A stretch of DNA of 64,000 nt from Flavobacterium jejuense (GCF_006491595.2 NZ_VEVQ02000002.1:186001-250000); one strand, 5' to 3'; shown: positions 35,823 to 45,391, counted from the first letter of the stretch. Program-made: numbers and translations. Notes: a model not told the origin generated them from the sequence alone.

Positions 35823-36931
35823 TACTTTAAAACTACTTTGTCAATATCATTAAAATGAACCTTTTGAACAATAGTTCCTTTTTCTAATACAACAATTCCA
35901 GGATTTGCTCTTACAATAGTTTTTAAAGTAGTTGGGTCACAAAAATAGTAGTCAAATGTTAGTCCAAATTCATTTTTGAAAGCTTCTGAAATAGAAAGAT
36001 CTGATGCAGTTAATCCAATTACTTGATAGCCTTTTTCAGTTGCTTTTTTATTGAAAGCTTCTAGTTTTTTCATTCCTTTTGCTTTTGATTTACTTAGATC
36101 ATAAGAAATTAGAAAAATAACTTTTGGCTCATCTAATACACTATCAATATAGTTAGAACCATCTTTTTCGATAGTAAAATCATGAATAGGAGGAATGTAA
36201 CCTTCTACAATAACTTTGTCTTTTCTGTCTATAAATTCAGCTCCTTCAGGTACTTTATTTGCCATAACATCGGCATAAGGAATTTCAGTTTCTACTCCGT
36301 TTACCTTATAGATAAAAACCATTTCATATTCACTTTTAGTAGCTCCTTTTGGAATTTCCATTCCTTTTCTAATATTCGAACCTATTTTGTATGCTCTAAA
36401 ATCTTTAATGGGTAAATGTTGTAATACATAAAAAGCCATAAATAAACATAACGAATAGGAAGCAAAAACAGTTAGATTAAGTGCTGTTTTTCCATACAAA
36501 GGTTTGATGAATTTTTGATTGAAGAACAGTACTAAAATGAGTCCTAATAAAATTAAATCTTTTATAAATGATTCAAAAGGACTCAGTTTTAAAGCATCTC
36601 CAAAACAACCACAGTCTTTTACTTTATCAAAATACCAGGAATAGAAAGTAAGGAAAGTAAAAAATACAATCATTACCAGTAAACTCCAAACTGTAAATTT
36701 GGTTTTAAAACCAATTAGTAACATGACACCCAAAACGACTTCAAAAACGACAACGAAGCAGGCAATAATTAAAGCATAAGGAATTAAAAACTCCATATTT
36801 AATACATTAGCATTAAAATATTCTTCCAATTTATAAGAGAACCCTAAAGGGTCATTTAATTTAATTAATCCTGAAATAATGAATAAAAAACCTACTAAGA
36901 TTCTTGCTGCTTGTGTAACTATGTTTTTCAT
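35822..36931 (-). CDS. DoxX-family membrane protein with thiol-domain C-terminus (BT_3928-like)
   Basis: Residues 1-150 hold four membrane helices with the DoxX/MauE signature ILVGFLFIISGLIKLNDPLG. The region 150-260 is a linker, and the C-terminal 110 residues form a thioredoxin-like fold without a full CxxC, ending in a VRANPGIVVLEKG strand. The architecture fits the Bacteroidota family known as BT_3928. It is probably an inner-membrane protein for thiol or redox handling. The upstream gene is DUF1599 and downstream the decayed lipoprotein, then TlpA, with which it shares a redox theme. Confidence 0.88.
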   Translation of the reverse strand: MKNIVTQAARILVGFLFIISGLIKLNDPLGFSYKLEEYFNANVLNMEFLIPYALIIACFVVVFEVVLGVMLLIGFKTKFTVWSLLVMIVFFTFLTFYSWYFDKVKDCGCFGDALKLSPFESFIKDLILLGLILVLFFNQKFIKPLYGKTALNLTVFASYSLCLFMAFYVLQHLPIKDFRAYKIGSNIRKGMEIPKGATKSEYEMVFIYKVNGVETEIPYADVMANKVPEGAEFIDRKDKVIVEGYIPPIHDFTIEKDGSNYIDSVLDEPKVIFLISYDLSKSKAKGMKKLEAFNKKATEKGYQVIGLTASDLSISEAFKNEFGLTFDYYFCDPTTLKTIVRANPGIVVLEKGTIVQKVHFNDIDKVVLK

Positions 36932-37011
36932 AAAAAATAATATTTTCTCAAAAGTACTTTTCTTAAAAGTTTTAAATTGTAAATAAGATGTTAATTAGTT
37001 GTTAAGCTAAA

Positions 37012-37554
37012 TTAATCAGCTTTTCCTAAATGAATCAATGCAAAAATAGAATAGTTAATCATATCTTGATAATTGGCATCAATTCCTTCTGATACTAACG
37101 TTTTTCCTTTGTTGTTTTCTATTTGTTTTACACGAAGTAGTTTTTGTAAGATTAAATCGGTTAGGCTACTTACTCGCATGTCTCTCCAAGCTTCACCATA
37201 ATCATGATTTTTGTCTTCCATCAACTTTTTAGTTAAAGCTATTTTTTCCTCGTATAAGGAAAGAGCATCATCATAAGATAAATCAGGTTGAGTTGCAATG
37301 CCTTTATCAATTTGTATTAATGCCATAATACAATAATTGATAATTCCTATGAATTCAGAAGTTTCGTCTTCATCTACTTTACGAACGTCGTTTTCTTGTA
37401 AACCACGAATGCGTTGTGCTTTAATGAATATTTGATCTGTTAAAGAAGGCAAACGTAATATTCTCCACGCTGTTCCATAGTCTTTTGTTTTTTTTGTAAA
37501 CAAATCGCGACAAATGGTAATTATAGCATCATATTGTTGTGAAGTATTCTTCAT
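37012..37554 (-). CDS. DUF1599 domain protein with two tandem repeats
   Basis: The 180-residue protein consists of two homologous halves: KTKDYGTAWRILRLPSLTDQI in the first and KNHDYGEAWRDMRVSSLTDLI in the second, each followed by a similar helical stretch ending in INYCIMALI or INYSIFALI. The pattern is that of DUF1599, a helical family with a predicted nucleotide-binding fold. Function is unknown. It is the first gene of the minus-strand operon toward tpiA and is divergent from folP. Confidence 0.92.
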   Translation of the reverse strand: MKNTSQQYDAIITICRDLFTKKTKDYGTAWRILRLPSLTDQIFIKAQRIRGLQENDVRKVDEDETSEFIGIINYCIMALIQIDKGIATQPDLSYDDALSLYEEKIALTKKLMEDKNHDYGEAWRDMRVSSLTDLILQKLLRVKQIENNKGKTLVSEGIDANYQDMINYSIFALIHLGKAD

Positions 37555-37570
37555 TTATTCGGTATATTTG
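37537..37570 (+). promoter_or_regulatory. Candidate promoter of folP
   Basis: TTG at 37537-37539 and TATATTTG at 37563-37570 are 23 bases apart, at the upper end of the Bacteroidota TTG-N-TAnnTTTG pattern. The folP start is 110 bases downstream. The box overlaps the beginning of the divergent DUF1599 gene. Confidence 0.4.
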
Positions 37571-37680
37571 TATGAAATTTTTTCAAAAATAAAGAATATA
37601 GTATTAAGATTGAAGTATTAAGTACAAAGATTTTTTGATTTTATTTTTTAAACAATCAACAATAAAGCCTAAACTCATTT

Positions 37681-38514
37681 ATGACGATAAACTGTAAAGG
37701 TAATTTAATTGATTTGAGTATTCCTAAAGTAATGGGAATCTTAAATATTACACCTGATTCTTTCTACGATGGTGGAAAGTATAAAGAGGAATTTGTTATT
37801 TTAAATCAGGTTGAGAAAATGTTGAATGACGGAGCTACTTTTATTGATGTAGGAGCGTATTCATCTAAACCAGGTGCTGAATTTGTCTCTGAAGAAGAAG
37901 AATTAAATAGAGTGCTTCCTGTAATTGAATTAGTTTTAGCAAAATTCCCAGAATTGATTCTTTCAGTGGATACTTTTCGCAGTACTGTAGCTGAAAAAGC
38001 AATAGAGTATGGAGCTGCAATAGTGAATGATATTTCTGCGGGAATGCTTGATGAAAAGATGCTAGAAACAGTTGCTTGCTTACAAGTACCTTATATTATG
38101 ATGCATATGAAAGGAAATCAGCAAACGATGCAATCTTTGACTGATTATGATGATTTGGTTAAAGAAATGATGTTTTATTTTTCCGAACGCATTCAAAAAG
38201 CGAGAAATTTCGGTTTAAATGATATTATTATTGATCCTGGTTTTGGATTTGCAAAAACGTTGGAGCATAATTATGAATTGCTTCAAAAATTAGACTACTT
38301 TAGTATTTTAGAATTACCAATTCTTGTAGGGCTTTCGAGAAAATCAATGATTTATAAATTTTTAGAAATTTCGCCTAAAGAAGCTTTGAATGGAACTTCT
38401 ATTCTAAACACTATAGCTTTACAAAAAGGAGCTTCTATTTTAAGAGTTCATGATGTAAAAGAGGCAGTAGAATGTTTGAAATTAAGTGAAATGTTTAGAA
38501 AAAAAAGAAATTAA
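37681..38514 (+). CDS. folP: Dihydropteroate synthase
   Basis: The 277-residue protein has the family motifs: MGILNITPDSFYDGG, IDVGAYSSKPGAE, VNDISAG, MHMKGNQQTMQ, IIIDPGFGFAKTLEHNY, and VGLSRKSMIYK, with the pterin- and phosphate-binding Lys and Arg. It joins para-aminobenzoate to the pterin pyrophosphate in folate synthesis. It is the first gene of a plus-strand pair and is followed by a lipoprotein gene 12 bases on. Nothing unusual is visible. Confidence 0.98.
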   Translation: MTINCKGNLIDLSIPKVMGILNITPDSFYDGGKYKEEFVILNQVEKMLNDGATFIDVGAYSSKPGAEFVSEEEELNRVLPVIELVLAKFPELILSVDTFRSTVAEKAIEYGAAIVNDISAGMLDEKMLETVACLQVPYIMMHMKGNQQTMQSLTDYDDLVKEMMFYFSERIQKARNFGLNDIIIDPGFGFAKTLEHNYELLQKLDYFSILELPILVGLSRKSMIYKFLEISPKEALNGTSILNTIALQKGASILRVHDVKEAVECLKLSEMFRKKRN

Positions 38515-38525
38515 AATAATTTAAA

Positions 38526-39257
38526 ATGAAGATAAGTATAAAAGTTTTGCTAGTTAGTGTTCTTTTGTTGCCCATTTTACAATCCTGTAAGAAAGAAGAT
38601 GTTTTGTTGCCTCAAACAAATGTTTCTGTGATGACAACTATTGAAGACCATTCTCCAATATATCTATTTTATGAAGCAAATGGCAAAGATACTTTGGTTG
38701 AAGTAAATGCTAAAAATAGTATTAGCACTACTAATTGGATTTTTAATATAGATAAGCGTTTGTCATTAGGCTTAATTATTCCAGAAATAAAAGTGTTACA
38801 GTCTAAGAAGAAAAGAAGTGGTCATACAAATGAAGAAGCTATAAATGTGTTTTCTTATTCAGATAGTATTACTAAAAGTTTGGCTTTTTTACCTTTTACT
38901 GATGTGCAATATAAATATGATAAAGATTTTTCAAAGTTTTATATTAAAGAGCATACTGATTTATATATTGATTATTTTAATTTAACGGTTAATTTTAATA
39001 AACAGAATCAGATTACAGTAGATGGTAATGAGATTGAACGTGAAGAGTTTGTGGCTTATATTAAAGATTTTGCAGATTTTATGAGTAATGGTAAAACAAC
39101 CATTATTCATTTGAATTTTGATAAGCATTTGTCTTATAATGAATATATTCAGAATAAAGTTTTAGCTTGGCAATTAACGTCGGATAAAATTCAATTGTCT
39201 TCTTATGAGTTTATTTATGATAAAGAATTATTACCTGAATGTGGTTGTACTTTATAA
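38526..39257 (+). CDS. Hypothetical lipoprotein downstream of folP
   Basis: The 243-residue protein begins MKISIKVLLVSVLLLPILQS followed by CKKED, so Cys21 is a lipobox Cys. The second half contains helices and strands (IEREEFVAYIKDFADFM, NKVLAWQLTSDKI) and ends in CGCTL. No family is recognised. Its 12-bp distance from folP and the shared terminator suggest cotranscription. The order folP-lipoprotein may be conserved in Flavobacteria, though that cannot be checked here. Confidence 0.78.
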   Translation: MKISIKVLLVSVLLLPILQSCKKEDVLLPQTNVSVMTTIEDHSPIYLFYEANGKDTLVEVNAKNSISTTNWIFNIDKRLSLGLIIPEIKVLQSKKKRSGHTNEEAINVFSYSDSITKSLAFLPFTDVQYKYDKDFSKFYIKEHTDLYIDYFNLTVNFNKQNQITVDGNEIEREEFVAYIKDFADFMSNGKTTIIHLNFDKHLSYNEYIQNKVLAWQLTSDKIQLSSYEFIYDKELLPECGCTL

Positions 39258-39258
39258 T

Positions 39259-39292
39259 AAAAAAGGGTCTCAAAATTTTGAGACCCTTTTTT
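39259..39292. terminator. Bidirectional perfect palindrome terminator
   Basis: A 34-base perfect palindrome centred on GGGTCTCAAAATTTTGAGACCC, flanked by A and T runs, lies between the convergent folP operon and the secreted protein gene at 39315. It can terminate transcription in either direction. Confidence 0.9.
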
Positions 39293-39314
39293 ATATATAA
39301 TTCGAGTTTTTTTC

Positions 39315-39806
39315 TTATTTGAATTCTGACATCACATCGTCAGCTTTTTTCTTGTTTTTACTATTTCCTTTTTTTTCAAAAAGTTTGTCAATTTGACTTA
39401 AATTGAAAGCTTTAGAAACACCAGTAACTTCGTTATTTTTATTTTTACTCATGAATTGTACAAAAGTGCGATCTAAGTTTTTAGAATAATGTAACCAAAC
39501 GAACTGATTAGGTAATTCTAATTTTACATCTAATAAAGGATCTGCATTAAAACCAGAAACGATGATTTCTTGTAATTTAGCAAAGTCATTATCTAAATCT
39601 TTAAAAGAAAAAGATCTAGTATTTGTTTCTTCTTCTTTTTCAACATTTTTGTAGAAGAAAGTATATTCGTTACCTTCATTTTGTATAAACATATCATTTT
39701 GGCCGATAGAACCTAATCTCACAACTGGAGTAGTTTCAATAACTTTAATTTGTGCAAATGCAAGACAATTCGAGATTAATGCAAGGGCAATAATGACTTT
39801 TTTCAT
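39315..39806 (-). CDS. Hypothetical exported protein
   Basis: The 163-residue protein has a signal peptide (MKKVIIALALISNCLAFAQ). The mature part is mixed alpha/beta with the segment NEYTFFYKNVEKEEETNTRS, and ends in a lysine-rich tail (KKGNSKNKKKADDV). No family is recognised. It probably lies in the periplasm. Upstream is a 163-bp gap to rlmH, downstream the shared terminator. Confidence 0.75.
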   Translation of the reverse strand: MKKVIIALALISNCLAFAQIKVIETTPVVRLGSIGQNDMFIQNEGNEYTFFYKNVEKEEETNTRSFSFKDLDNDFAKLQEIIVSGFNADPLLDVKLELPNQFVWLHYSKNLDRTFVQFMSKNKNNEVTGVSKAFNLSQIDKLFEKKGNSKNKKKADDVMSEFK

Positions 39807-39969
39807 AACTTTTATTAGTTTGGGTTAAGTGTTATATATTTTTGCTAAATATATGTTAAAAAAAAATAATGGCAAAAAAAAATTAAATGAAAAGGGAATT
39901 AATGCCTATTTCATAACTATTTGTAAGAAATAAAAGATAGTTATTAGGAATTTAATTTAAAATTTGAAT

Positions 39970-40443
39970 TTATTGATGGTGATAGGGTTCGTTCCTTAAA
40001 ATAGTGAAACCTCTATAAATTTGTTCTATGATGAATAATCGTACCATTTGGTGAGAAAAAGTCATCTCAGACAGCGAAACTTTACCTATTGCTTGTTTAT
40101 AAACCGATTCACTAAAGCCATAAGGACCTCCAATTACAAAAACCAGTGTTTTGATTCCTGCATTCATTTTCTTTTGTAAAAAGTCAGAGAAACCTACACT
40201 AGAAAATGTTTTTCCGTTTTCATCTAGTAAAATTAAATGATCTGTTGGTGTTATTTTGGAAAGAATTAGTTCTCCTTCTTTTTCTTTTTGTTGGGTTTCA
40301 CTTAAATTCTTAACGTTTTTAATATCAGGAATAATTTCTACATCAAATTTGACATAAAAAGACAAACGTTTGGTGTACTCATCAATTAAAGATTGTAAGT
40401 TTTTGTTGTCTGTTTTTCCGATAGTTAGTAGTTTGATGTTCAT
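39970..40443 (-). CDS. rlmH: 23S rRNA (pseudouridine1915-N3)-methyltransferase
   Basis: The 157-residue SPOUT-fold enzyme has the family blocks YTKRLSFYVKFDVE, LILLDENGKTFSS, FVIGGPYGFSESVY with the S-adenosylmethionine loop, and a C-terminal HQMVRLFIIEQIYRGFTILRNEPYHH. It methylates pseudouridine 1915 of 23S rRNA in helix 69. Length matches the family. The upstream gene encodes a four-helix-bundle protein, and uvrA lies beyond it. Confidence 0.96.
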   Translation of the reverse strand: MNIKLLTIGKTDNKNLQSLIDEYTKRLSFYVKFDVEIIPDIKNVKNLSETQQKEKEGELILSKITPTDHLILLDENGKTFSSVGFSDFLQKKMNAGIKTLVFVIGGPYGFSESVYKQAIGKVSLSEMTFSHQMVRLFIIEQIYRGFTILRNEPYHHQ

Positions 40444-40517
40444 TGGGATAATATGTCAATTTGTTTATGTGACAATTAGTCAATTAGAAAATGTGCTAAA
40501 TAATTCAATTGTTGACA

Positions 40518-40880
40518 TTACTTTGATTTTGATGTGGCAATTATTTTGTTTGTGATTTTTAATATTTCGAAGATGTCTTGTAATAAATTTTCACAATTTG
40601 GATAGTTTTCTAAGTCATTACATAAAAATAACCAAAATTCAGTCTCTTCAGCTTCTTTCATAGCAATTTTTAGTTTATGAATAAAATCTGCTTTACTTTC
40701 TGAATTTTGTGCCTCCTTAATATTTGCACCAATGGAAGTACCAGACTTTAATAACTGGTTTGCTATTACAAATTTGCGCTTGGACTCTAATATTTCACAA
40801 TAGATGACGACTTTCTTAGCAAAATCAAAAGATTTCAAAAGAATTAAATTGTTTTTATATTTCTCTTCAAATTTGATCAT
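40518..40880 (-). CDS. Four-helix-bundle protein (23S rRNA intervening-sequence protein family)
   Basis: The 120-residue protein is helical throughout, with the characteristic phrases LLKSGTSIGANIKEAQNSESKADFIHKLKIAMKEAEETEFWL (residues about 45-86). This is the S23/IVP-type four-helix bundle, related to the accessory Avd protein of diversity-generating retroelements. No reverse transcriptase or variable repeat is nearby. Free-standing copies are common and of unclear function, perhaps nucleic-acid binding. It lies between rlmH and uvrA. Confidence 0.9.
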   Translation of the reverse strand: MIKFEEKYKNNLILLKSFDFAKKVVIYCEILESKRKFVIANQLLKSGTSIGANIKEAQNSESKADFIHKLKIAMKEAEETEFWLFLCNDLENYPNCENLLQDIFEILKITNKIIATSKSK

Positions 40881-40944
40881 GTAATAGTAAATTATTAAAG
40901 TATCAAAAATTGACTTATTGGCATATTTCCAAATTGACAGATTA

Positions 40945-43734
40945 TCATAATTTTTCCGCTAAATACTTTCCAGTTATCGAATTCTTATCTTTTGCTACTT
41001 CTTCTGGTGTTCCAAAAGCCATTAGTTTTCCACCATGTTCTCCACCTTCAGGTCCAATATCAATAATATAATCGGCACATTTGATTAAATCCAAATTGTG
41101 TTCGATTACTATAATGGAATGTCCTTTTTCAATTAAGGCATCAAATGATTTTAATAATTTTTTGATATCATGAAAATGCAAACCAGTTGTAGGTTCGTCA
41201 AAAACAAATAAAGCTTTGTCTTTTATGGTTCCTTTTACTAAGAAAGAAGCTAGTTTTATACGTTGGGCTTCACCACCAGAAAGGGTAGAAGAGGATTGGC
41301 CTAATTGTACATACCCTAATCCGACATCTTGTAAGGGTTGAATTTTTTGAGTGATTTTAGTTTGTTTGTGTTCACTAAAAAAAGCAATAGCATCATCAAT
41401 GGTCATTTTTAGAATGTCATCAATGTTTTTGCCTTCAAAAGTCACTTCCAAGACTTCTTTTTTAAAGCGTTTACCATTACAAGTTTCACATTCTAAATGC
41501 ACATCGGCCATGAATTGCATTTCGATAGTTACTTCACCATCTCCTTTACAAGTTTCACATCTTCCACCATCAACGTTGAAAGAGAAATGTTTTGCTTGGT
41601 AATTTCTTAGTTTGGATAAATTTTGTTTGGAATACAAATCACGTATATCATCATAGGCTTTAATATAAGTAACAGGATTAGATCGCGAACTTCTACCAAT
41701 TGGGTTTTGATCTACATATTCGATATGTTTAATGTTGGAAAAATTTCCGGCTAATTCTGTAAATTGGCCTGCTTTTTCGCCTACACCTTCTAATTTTTTT
41801 TGAATGGCCGGAAATAATATTTTCTTTACCAAGGTACTTTTTCCACTTCCAGAAACTCCTGTGATAACTGTTAAGCAATCTAAAGGAAAAGTAAAATCTT
41901 GATTTTTTAAGTTGTTTTCGCGAGCACCAATTACATCAATATGATGTTTGAATTTTCTGCGTGTTTTTGGAACTGCAATTTCTTCTTGACCATTCAAATA
42001 TTTGGCTGTTAAAGAATTGGCTTTTAAAATTTCTTCATACGTACCTTGCGCTACTAAATGACCTCCTAAAGTTCCAGCTTCTGGGCCAATATCGATAATC
42101 ATATCGGCAGCTTTCATAATGTCTTCATCATGTTCCACAACAATTACTGTATTTCCTAAATCACGAAGATTTTTTAAAACTTCGATTAGTCGTTCGGTAT
42201 CTTTTGGATGTAAACCAATACTTGGCTCATCCAAAATATACATAGAACCTACCAAACTACTTCCAAGTGAAGTGGCTAGATTAATACGTTGTGATTCTCC
42301 ACCAGAAAGCGAAGCTGAATTTCGATTTAAGGTTAGATAACTCAACCCAACATTTGCTAAAAATCCTAAACGATTATTGATTTCAATAAGCAAACGTTTA
42401 GCTATTTTTGCATCATATTCATTTAATTCTAATTTTTTAAAGAATTCAATAAGATTAATGATAGGTAAGTCTACTAATTCTGTAATTGTATTATTGGCTA
42501 TCTTTATGTTATTGGCTTCAGGTCGAAGTCGCTTTCCTTTGCAAACCGTACATTTTGTTTTTCCTCTGTAACGAGAAAGTAATACTCTATTTTGTATTTT
42601 ATAATTCTTTTCTTCTAATTCGCTAAAGAAATCATTTAGTCCTGTAAAATATTTATTACCATCCCAAATGAGTTGTTTTTGTTCTTTAGTAAGTTCAAAA
42701 AAAGATTTATGTATAGGAAAATCAAATTTGTAAGCATTGTTTACCAATTGATCTCTGAACCAACTCATACTATCACCTCTCCATGGGAAAATAGCATTTT
42801 CATATATAGAAAGCGAAGTGTTAGGAATAACTAATTCTTCATCAATTCCTATAATATTGCCATAACCTTCACATTTTGGACAAGCTCCATATGGGTTATT
42901 GAAGCTAAATAAATGTACATTTGGCTCCAAAAAAGTAATACCGTCTAATTCAAAATTAGAACTAAAATGTTGTCTTTTTTGAGTGTCTAATTCTTGTAGA
43001 TAACATTCTCCTTTCCCTTCATAAAAGGCAGTTTGGATAGCATCTGCTAAACGATTGTAGAATTCCTCCTCTTCTTTAACAATAATTCTGTCAATGATTA
43101 ATAAAATATCTTTATTGTCTAATGAATGTTGATCAATTTCATCTAAACGAATCATTTCGTTATTAACCAATATTCTAGCAAAACCTTGTTGTAATAATAC
43201 CTTAAGTTTATCTTCCAATGGTCTTCCTTCTTCTAAATGAATAGGAGCGAGTAATAACCATTTCGAATTTATTTCAAATGACTTTACTTCATTAATAACA
43301 TCAGAAATAGTATCTTTTTTAACTTCTTTTCCTGATATTGGAGAGTATGTCTTACCAATTCTAGCAAACAATAACTTTAAATAGTCATAAATTTCAGTAG
43401 AAGTACCCACAGTAGAACGTGCGTTTGTTGTGTTTACTTTTTGTTCGATAGCAATTGCAGGAGCAATACCTTTTATGTATTCCACCTTTGGTTTATCCAA
43501 ACGGCCTAAAAACTGTCTAGCATAGGAAGATAAACTTTCCACATAACGTCTTTGTCCTTCTGCGTAAAGAGTGTCAAAAGCAAGACTTGATTTACCAGAT
43601 CCAGACAAACCAGTTATTACAACTAGTTTGTTTCTTGGTATGGCTACATCAATATTTTTAAGGTTATGCAATTGAGCTCCTTTAATAAGAATGTTTTTTT
43701 TAGGTTCTAGTTTTGAAAAATCAGTTTTTATCAT
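40945..43734 (-). CDS. uvrA: Excinuclease ABC subunit A
   Basis: The 929-residue protein has two ATP-binding cassettes. Walker A motifs are GLSGSGKS (42-49) and GVSGSGKS (about 627), signatures LSGGESQR and LSGGEAQR, and zinc-binding CPKCEG/CxxC sets near residues 280 and 400 and 740. UvrA recognises DNA damage with UvrB in nucleotide excision repair. It stands alone, with its start 20 bases downstream of a TATCTTTG box (43754-43761, minus strand). Nothing unusual is seen. Confidence 0.98.
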   Translation of the reverse strand: MIKTDFSKLEPKKNILIKGAQLHNLKNIDVAIPRNKLVVITGLSGSGKSSLAFDTLYAEGQRRYVESLSSYARQFLGRLDKPKVEYIKGIAPAIAIEQKVNTTNARSTVGTSTEIYDYLKLLFARIGKTYSPISGKEVKKDTISDVINEVKSFEINSKWLLLAPIHLEEGRPLEDKLKVLLQQGFARILVNNEMIRLDEIDQHSLDNKDILLIIDRIIVKEEEEFYNRLADAIQTAFYEGKGECYLQELDTQKRQHFSSNFELDGITFLEPNVHLFSFNNPYGACPKCEGYGNIIGIDEELVIPNTSLSIYENAIFPWRGDSMSWFRDQLVNNAYKFDFPIHKSFFELTKEQKQLIWDGNKYFTGLNDFFSELEEKNYKIQNRVLLSRYRGKTKCTVCKGKRLRPEANNIKIANNTITELVDLPIINLIEFFKKLELNEYDAKIAKRLLIEINNRLGFLANVGLSYLTLNRNSASLSGGESQRINLATSLGSSLVGSMYILDEPSIGLHPKDTERLIEVLKNLRDLGNTVIVVEHDEDIMKAADMIIDIGPEAGTLGGHLVAQGTYEEILKANSLTAKYLNGQEEIAVPKTRRKFKHHIDVIGARENNLKNQDFTFPLDCLTVITGVSGSGKSTLVKKILFPAIQKKLEGVGEKAGQFTELAGNFSNIKHIEYVDQNPIGRSSRSNPVTYIKAYDDIRDLYSKQNLSKLRNYQAKHFSFNVDGGRCETCKGDGEVTIEMQFMADVHLECETCNGKRFKKEVLEVTFEGKNIDDILKMTIDDAIAFFSEHKQTKITQKIQPLQDVGLGYVQLGQSSSTLSGGEAQRIKLASFLVKGTIKDKALFVFDEPTTGLHFHDIKKLLKSFDALIEKGHSIIVIEHNLDLIKCADYIIDIGPEGGEHGGKLMAFGTPEEVAKDKNSITGKYLAEKL

Positions 43735-43753
43735 AGCAAAATGTAAAGATTTG

Positions 43754-43761
43754 CAAAGATA
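43754..43761 (-). promoter_or_regulatory. Candidate -7 box of uvrA
   Basis: TATCTTTG on the minus strand fits TAnnTTTG and lies 20 bases before the uvrA start, which would give a short leader. A clear -33 TTG at the right distance is not seen. Confidence 0.4.
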
Positions 43762-43873
43762 ATTAATCTAAAATAAGTTATGGGTGAAGTTTGTGATACA
43801 TTTTGTAATTAATTGTTTTTTTAAGCATATCTAGGTTTTAAAATGTAGTATTAAAATCATTTTTTAGAATAAA

Positions 43874-43893
43874 TACCTTAACAATACCTATAC
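43874..43893 (+). promoter_or_regulatory. Candidate regulator site: TACCTTAAC/TACCTATAC repeat
   Basis: TACCTTAAC (43874-43882) and TACCTATAC (43885-43893) are imperfect direct repeats, 11 bases apart, upstream of the secreted T9SS protein gene. The same ACCTATAC sequence occurs twice ahead of susC. The match in two promoter regions flanking one regulator gene makes it a candidate binding site for the SusR-like regulator. Confidence 0.45.
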
Positions 43894-44007
43894 GAAACCG
43901 TTATAATTAATCCTGTATATGCTTGTATGAAATGAATTGATCTTCCTTGATATATTGATTTTACTATAGTTCTTTTGATTACTATTTTTTTTAAAATTAA
44001 AATTGAT

Positions 44008-44036
44008 TTGTATAGTTTCTATATCATTAGTTTTTG
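44008..44036 (+). promoter_or_regulatory. Candidate promoter of the secreted T9SS gene
   Basis: TTG at 44008-44010 and TAGTTTTTG at 44028-44036 are separated by 17 bases. The second box has one T more than the consensus TAnnTTTG. The ATG at 44102 is 65 bases on. Confidence 0.35.
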
Positions 44037-44101
44037 TAAGTGTTTTGTTTTAGTGATTAAATTTAATTATTATTAATTTTTAACTTATTTAATTGCATAT
44101 T

Positions 44102-45343
44102 ATGAAAAAAAATACTCTTTTAATTTTGTTTTTAGGAATGTTTAATGGGTTTTCTCAATCTTTTCCTCTTGATTTTTCGGATCCATTGGATTTGATGACA
44201 GGTTATGATGGATGCAGTGTAAGTCTTGTTGATGATGCAGGTAATATGGTTGCACAAGTAGTTGGTGGAGGTCAATTATTTGATACGGCACAATTAGATT
44301 TGTCTGAAAATCTTGATTTATCTGACGATGCCAACAATACAATTACTTTTATGATTAAGCCAGTTGCAGGAACCACTTCTGGGAATCATTTATTGAAATT
44401 TGAAGGAGGAGTAGGAGGAGCAGCTATTGCAGAACTACCTTTTACAACTTCAGGAACTTCTTGGCAACTCATAACTTTAGATTTTGGAGTTGGATTGGGA
44501 AATTATTCTAAAGTTGTGTTTTTTACTGATTTTAATAATTATGAAACAGATACATATTGGATAGATGATTTTTCTGGTGGAACAAATGTGGCACCACCAC
44601 CACCATTGCCAACTCCAGCAACACCTGCTCCAGTTCCAACAGTAGATCCGGCAACAGTGGTTAGTATGTATGGAGAAACTTATCCTAATACTTATCAATA
44701 TTCATTTGGGACAGCTACTGATATTGATTTAGATTTTGGAGCGGGAGTTAATAATGCATTAAAAATTGATTTTGCAGTAGCTGGTTTTGGAGCAGGTTAT
44801 ACGCAAACTGATGTTTCAACAGCACAATATGTACATTTTGATTATTGGACTAGTAATGCAACTACTTTTGGTCTTTATTTGATTTCAGATAGTCCAATAA
44901 TGGAATATGTATATAGGTTGCCTGAACAAGGAACTATTGTTCAAAATACGTGGAAAAGTGTCACTATTCCTATGTCATTCTTCACAAACCAAGGATTTAA
45001 TGCAACTACTTGGTTTCAGTATAAATTTGATGTTTTAGCAGCAACGGCTGGTACTGTTTATTTTGATAATGTGTATTTTACTACAGAAGCTTTGGGTTCT
45101 GATAGTTTTGAAATTTCGAATGTTAGCATGTATCCTAATCCTTCTTCTTCTAGATTAAATTTTCAATCAAAAGAAGCAATTGAATCGGTTACTATTTATA
45201 ATGTATTAGGTCAAAAAGTGTTAGATAGTGCTATTAAAAATACTGTTTTTTCATTAGATATATCTGAATTGAAAACAGGACAATATTTTGTTAATTTGCT
45301 ATCACAAGACGAAAAAACTACCAAAATGTTTATTAAAAATTAA
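44102..45343 (+). CDS. T9SS-secreted putative glycan-binding protein
   Basis: The ATG at 44102 starts a signal peptide (MKKNTLLILFLGMFNGFSQ). An upstream TTG at 44093 is less likely. Two beta-sandwich-like domains follow (residues about 20-160 and 190-330), separated by a proline-rich linker (APPPPLPTPATPAPVP). The first resembles the repeated domain in the SusE-position protein of the same locus (SWQLITLDFG...VVFFTDFNNY...YWIDDFSGG). The C-terminal 80 residues are a type A T9SS sorting domain (SMYPNPSSSRLNF). It is likely secreted and may bind glucan. It has its own terminator and precedes the regulator gene. Confidence 0.88.
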   Translation: MKKNTLLILFLGMFNGFSQSFPLDFSDPLDLMTGYDGCSVSLVDDAGNMVAQVVGGGQLFDTAQLDLSENLDLSDDANNTITFMIKPVAGTTSGNHLLKFEGGVGGAAIAELPFTTSGTSWQLITLDFGVGLGNYSKVVFFTDFNNYETDTYWIDDFSGGTNVAPPPPLPTPATPAPVPTVDPATVVSMYGETYPNTYQYSFGTATDIDLDFGAGVNNALKIDFAVAGFGAGYTQTDVSTAQYVHFDYWTSNATTFGLYLISDSPIMEYVYRLPEQGTIVQNTWKSVTIPMSFFTNQGFNATTWFQYKFDVLAATAGTVYFDNVYFTTEALGSDSFEISNVSMYPNPSSSRLNFQSKEAIESVTIYNVLGQKVLDSAIKNTVFSLDISELKTGQYFVNLLSQDEKTTKMFIKN

Positions 45344-45364
45344 TTCTTTTTTTATTTAAATTTG

Positions 45365-45391
45365 AAAAAGGTATGCCATGCATGCCTTTTT
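45365..45391 (+). terminator. Terminator hairpin after the secreted T9SS gene
   Basis: AAAAAGGTATGC (45365-45376) pairs with GCATGCCTTTTT (45380-45391), with one mismatch or wobble, around a three-base loop and followed by T. It lies 22 bases after the stop codon at 45343. Confidence 0.75.

Noticed and set aside
40518..40880. Diversity-generating retroelement
   Set aside because: Only an Avd-like fold is present; no reverse transcriptase, template or variable repeat was found nearby.
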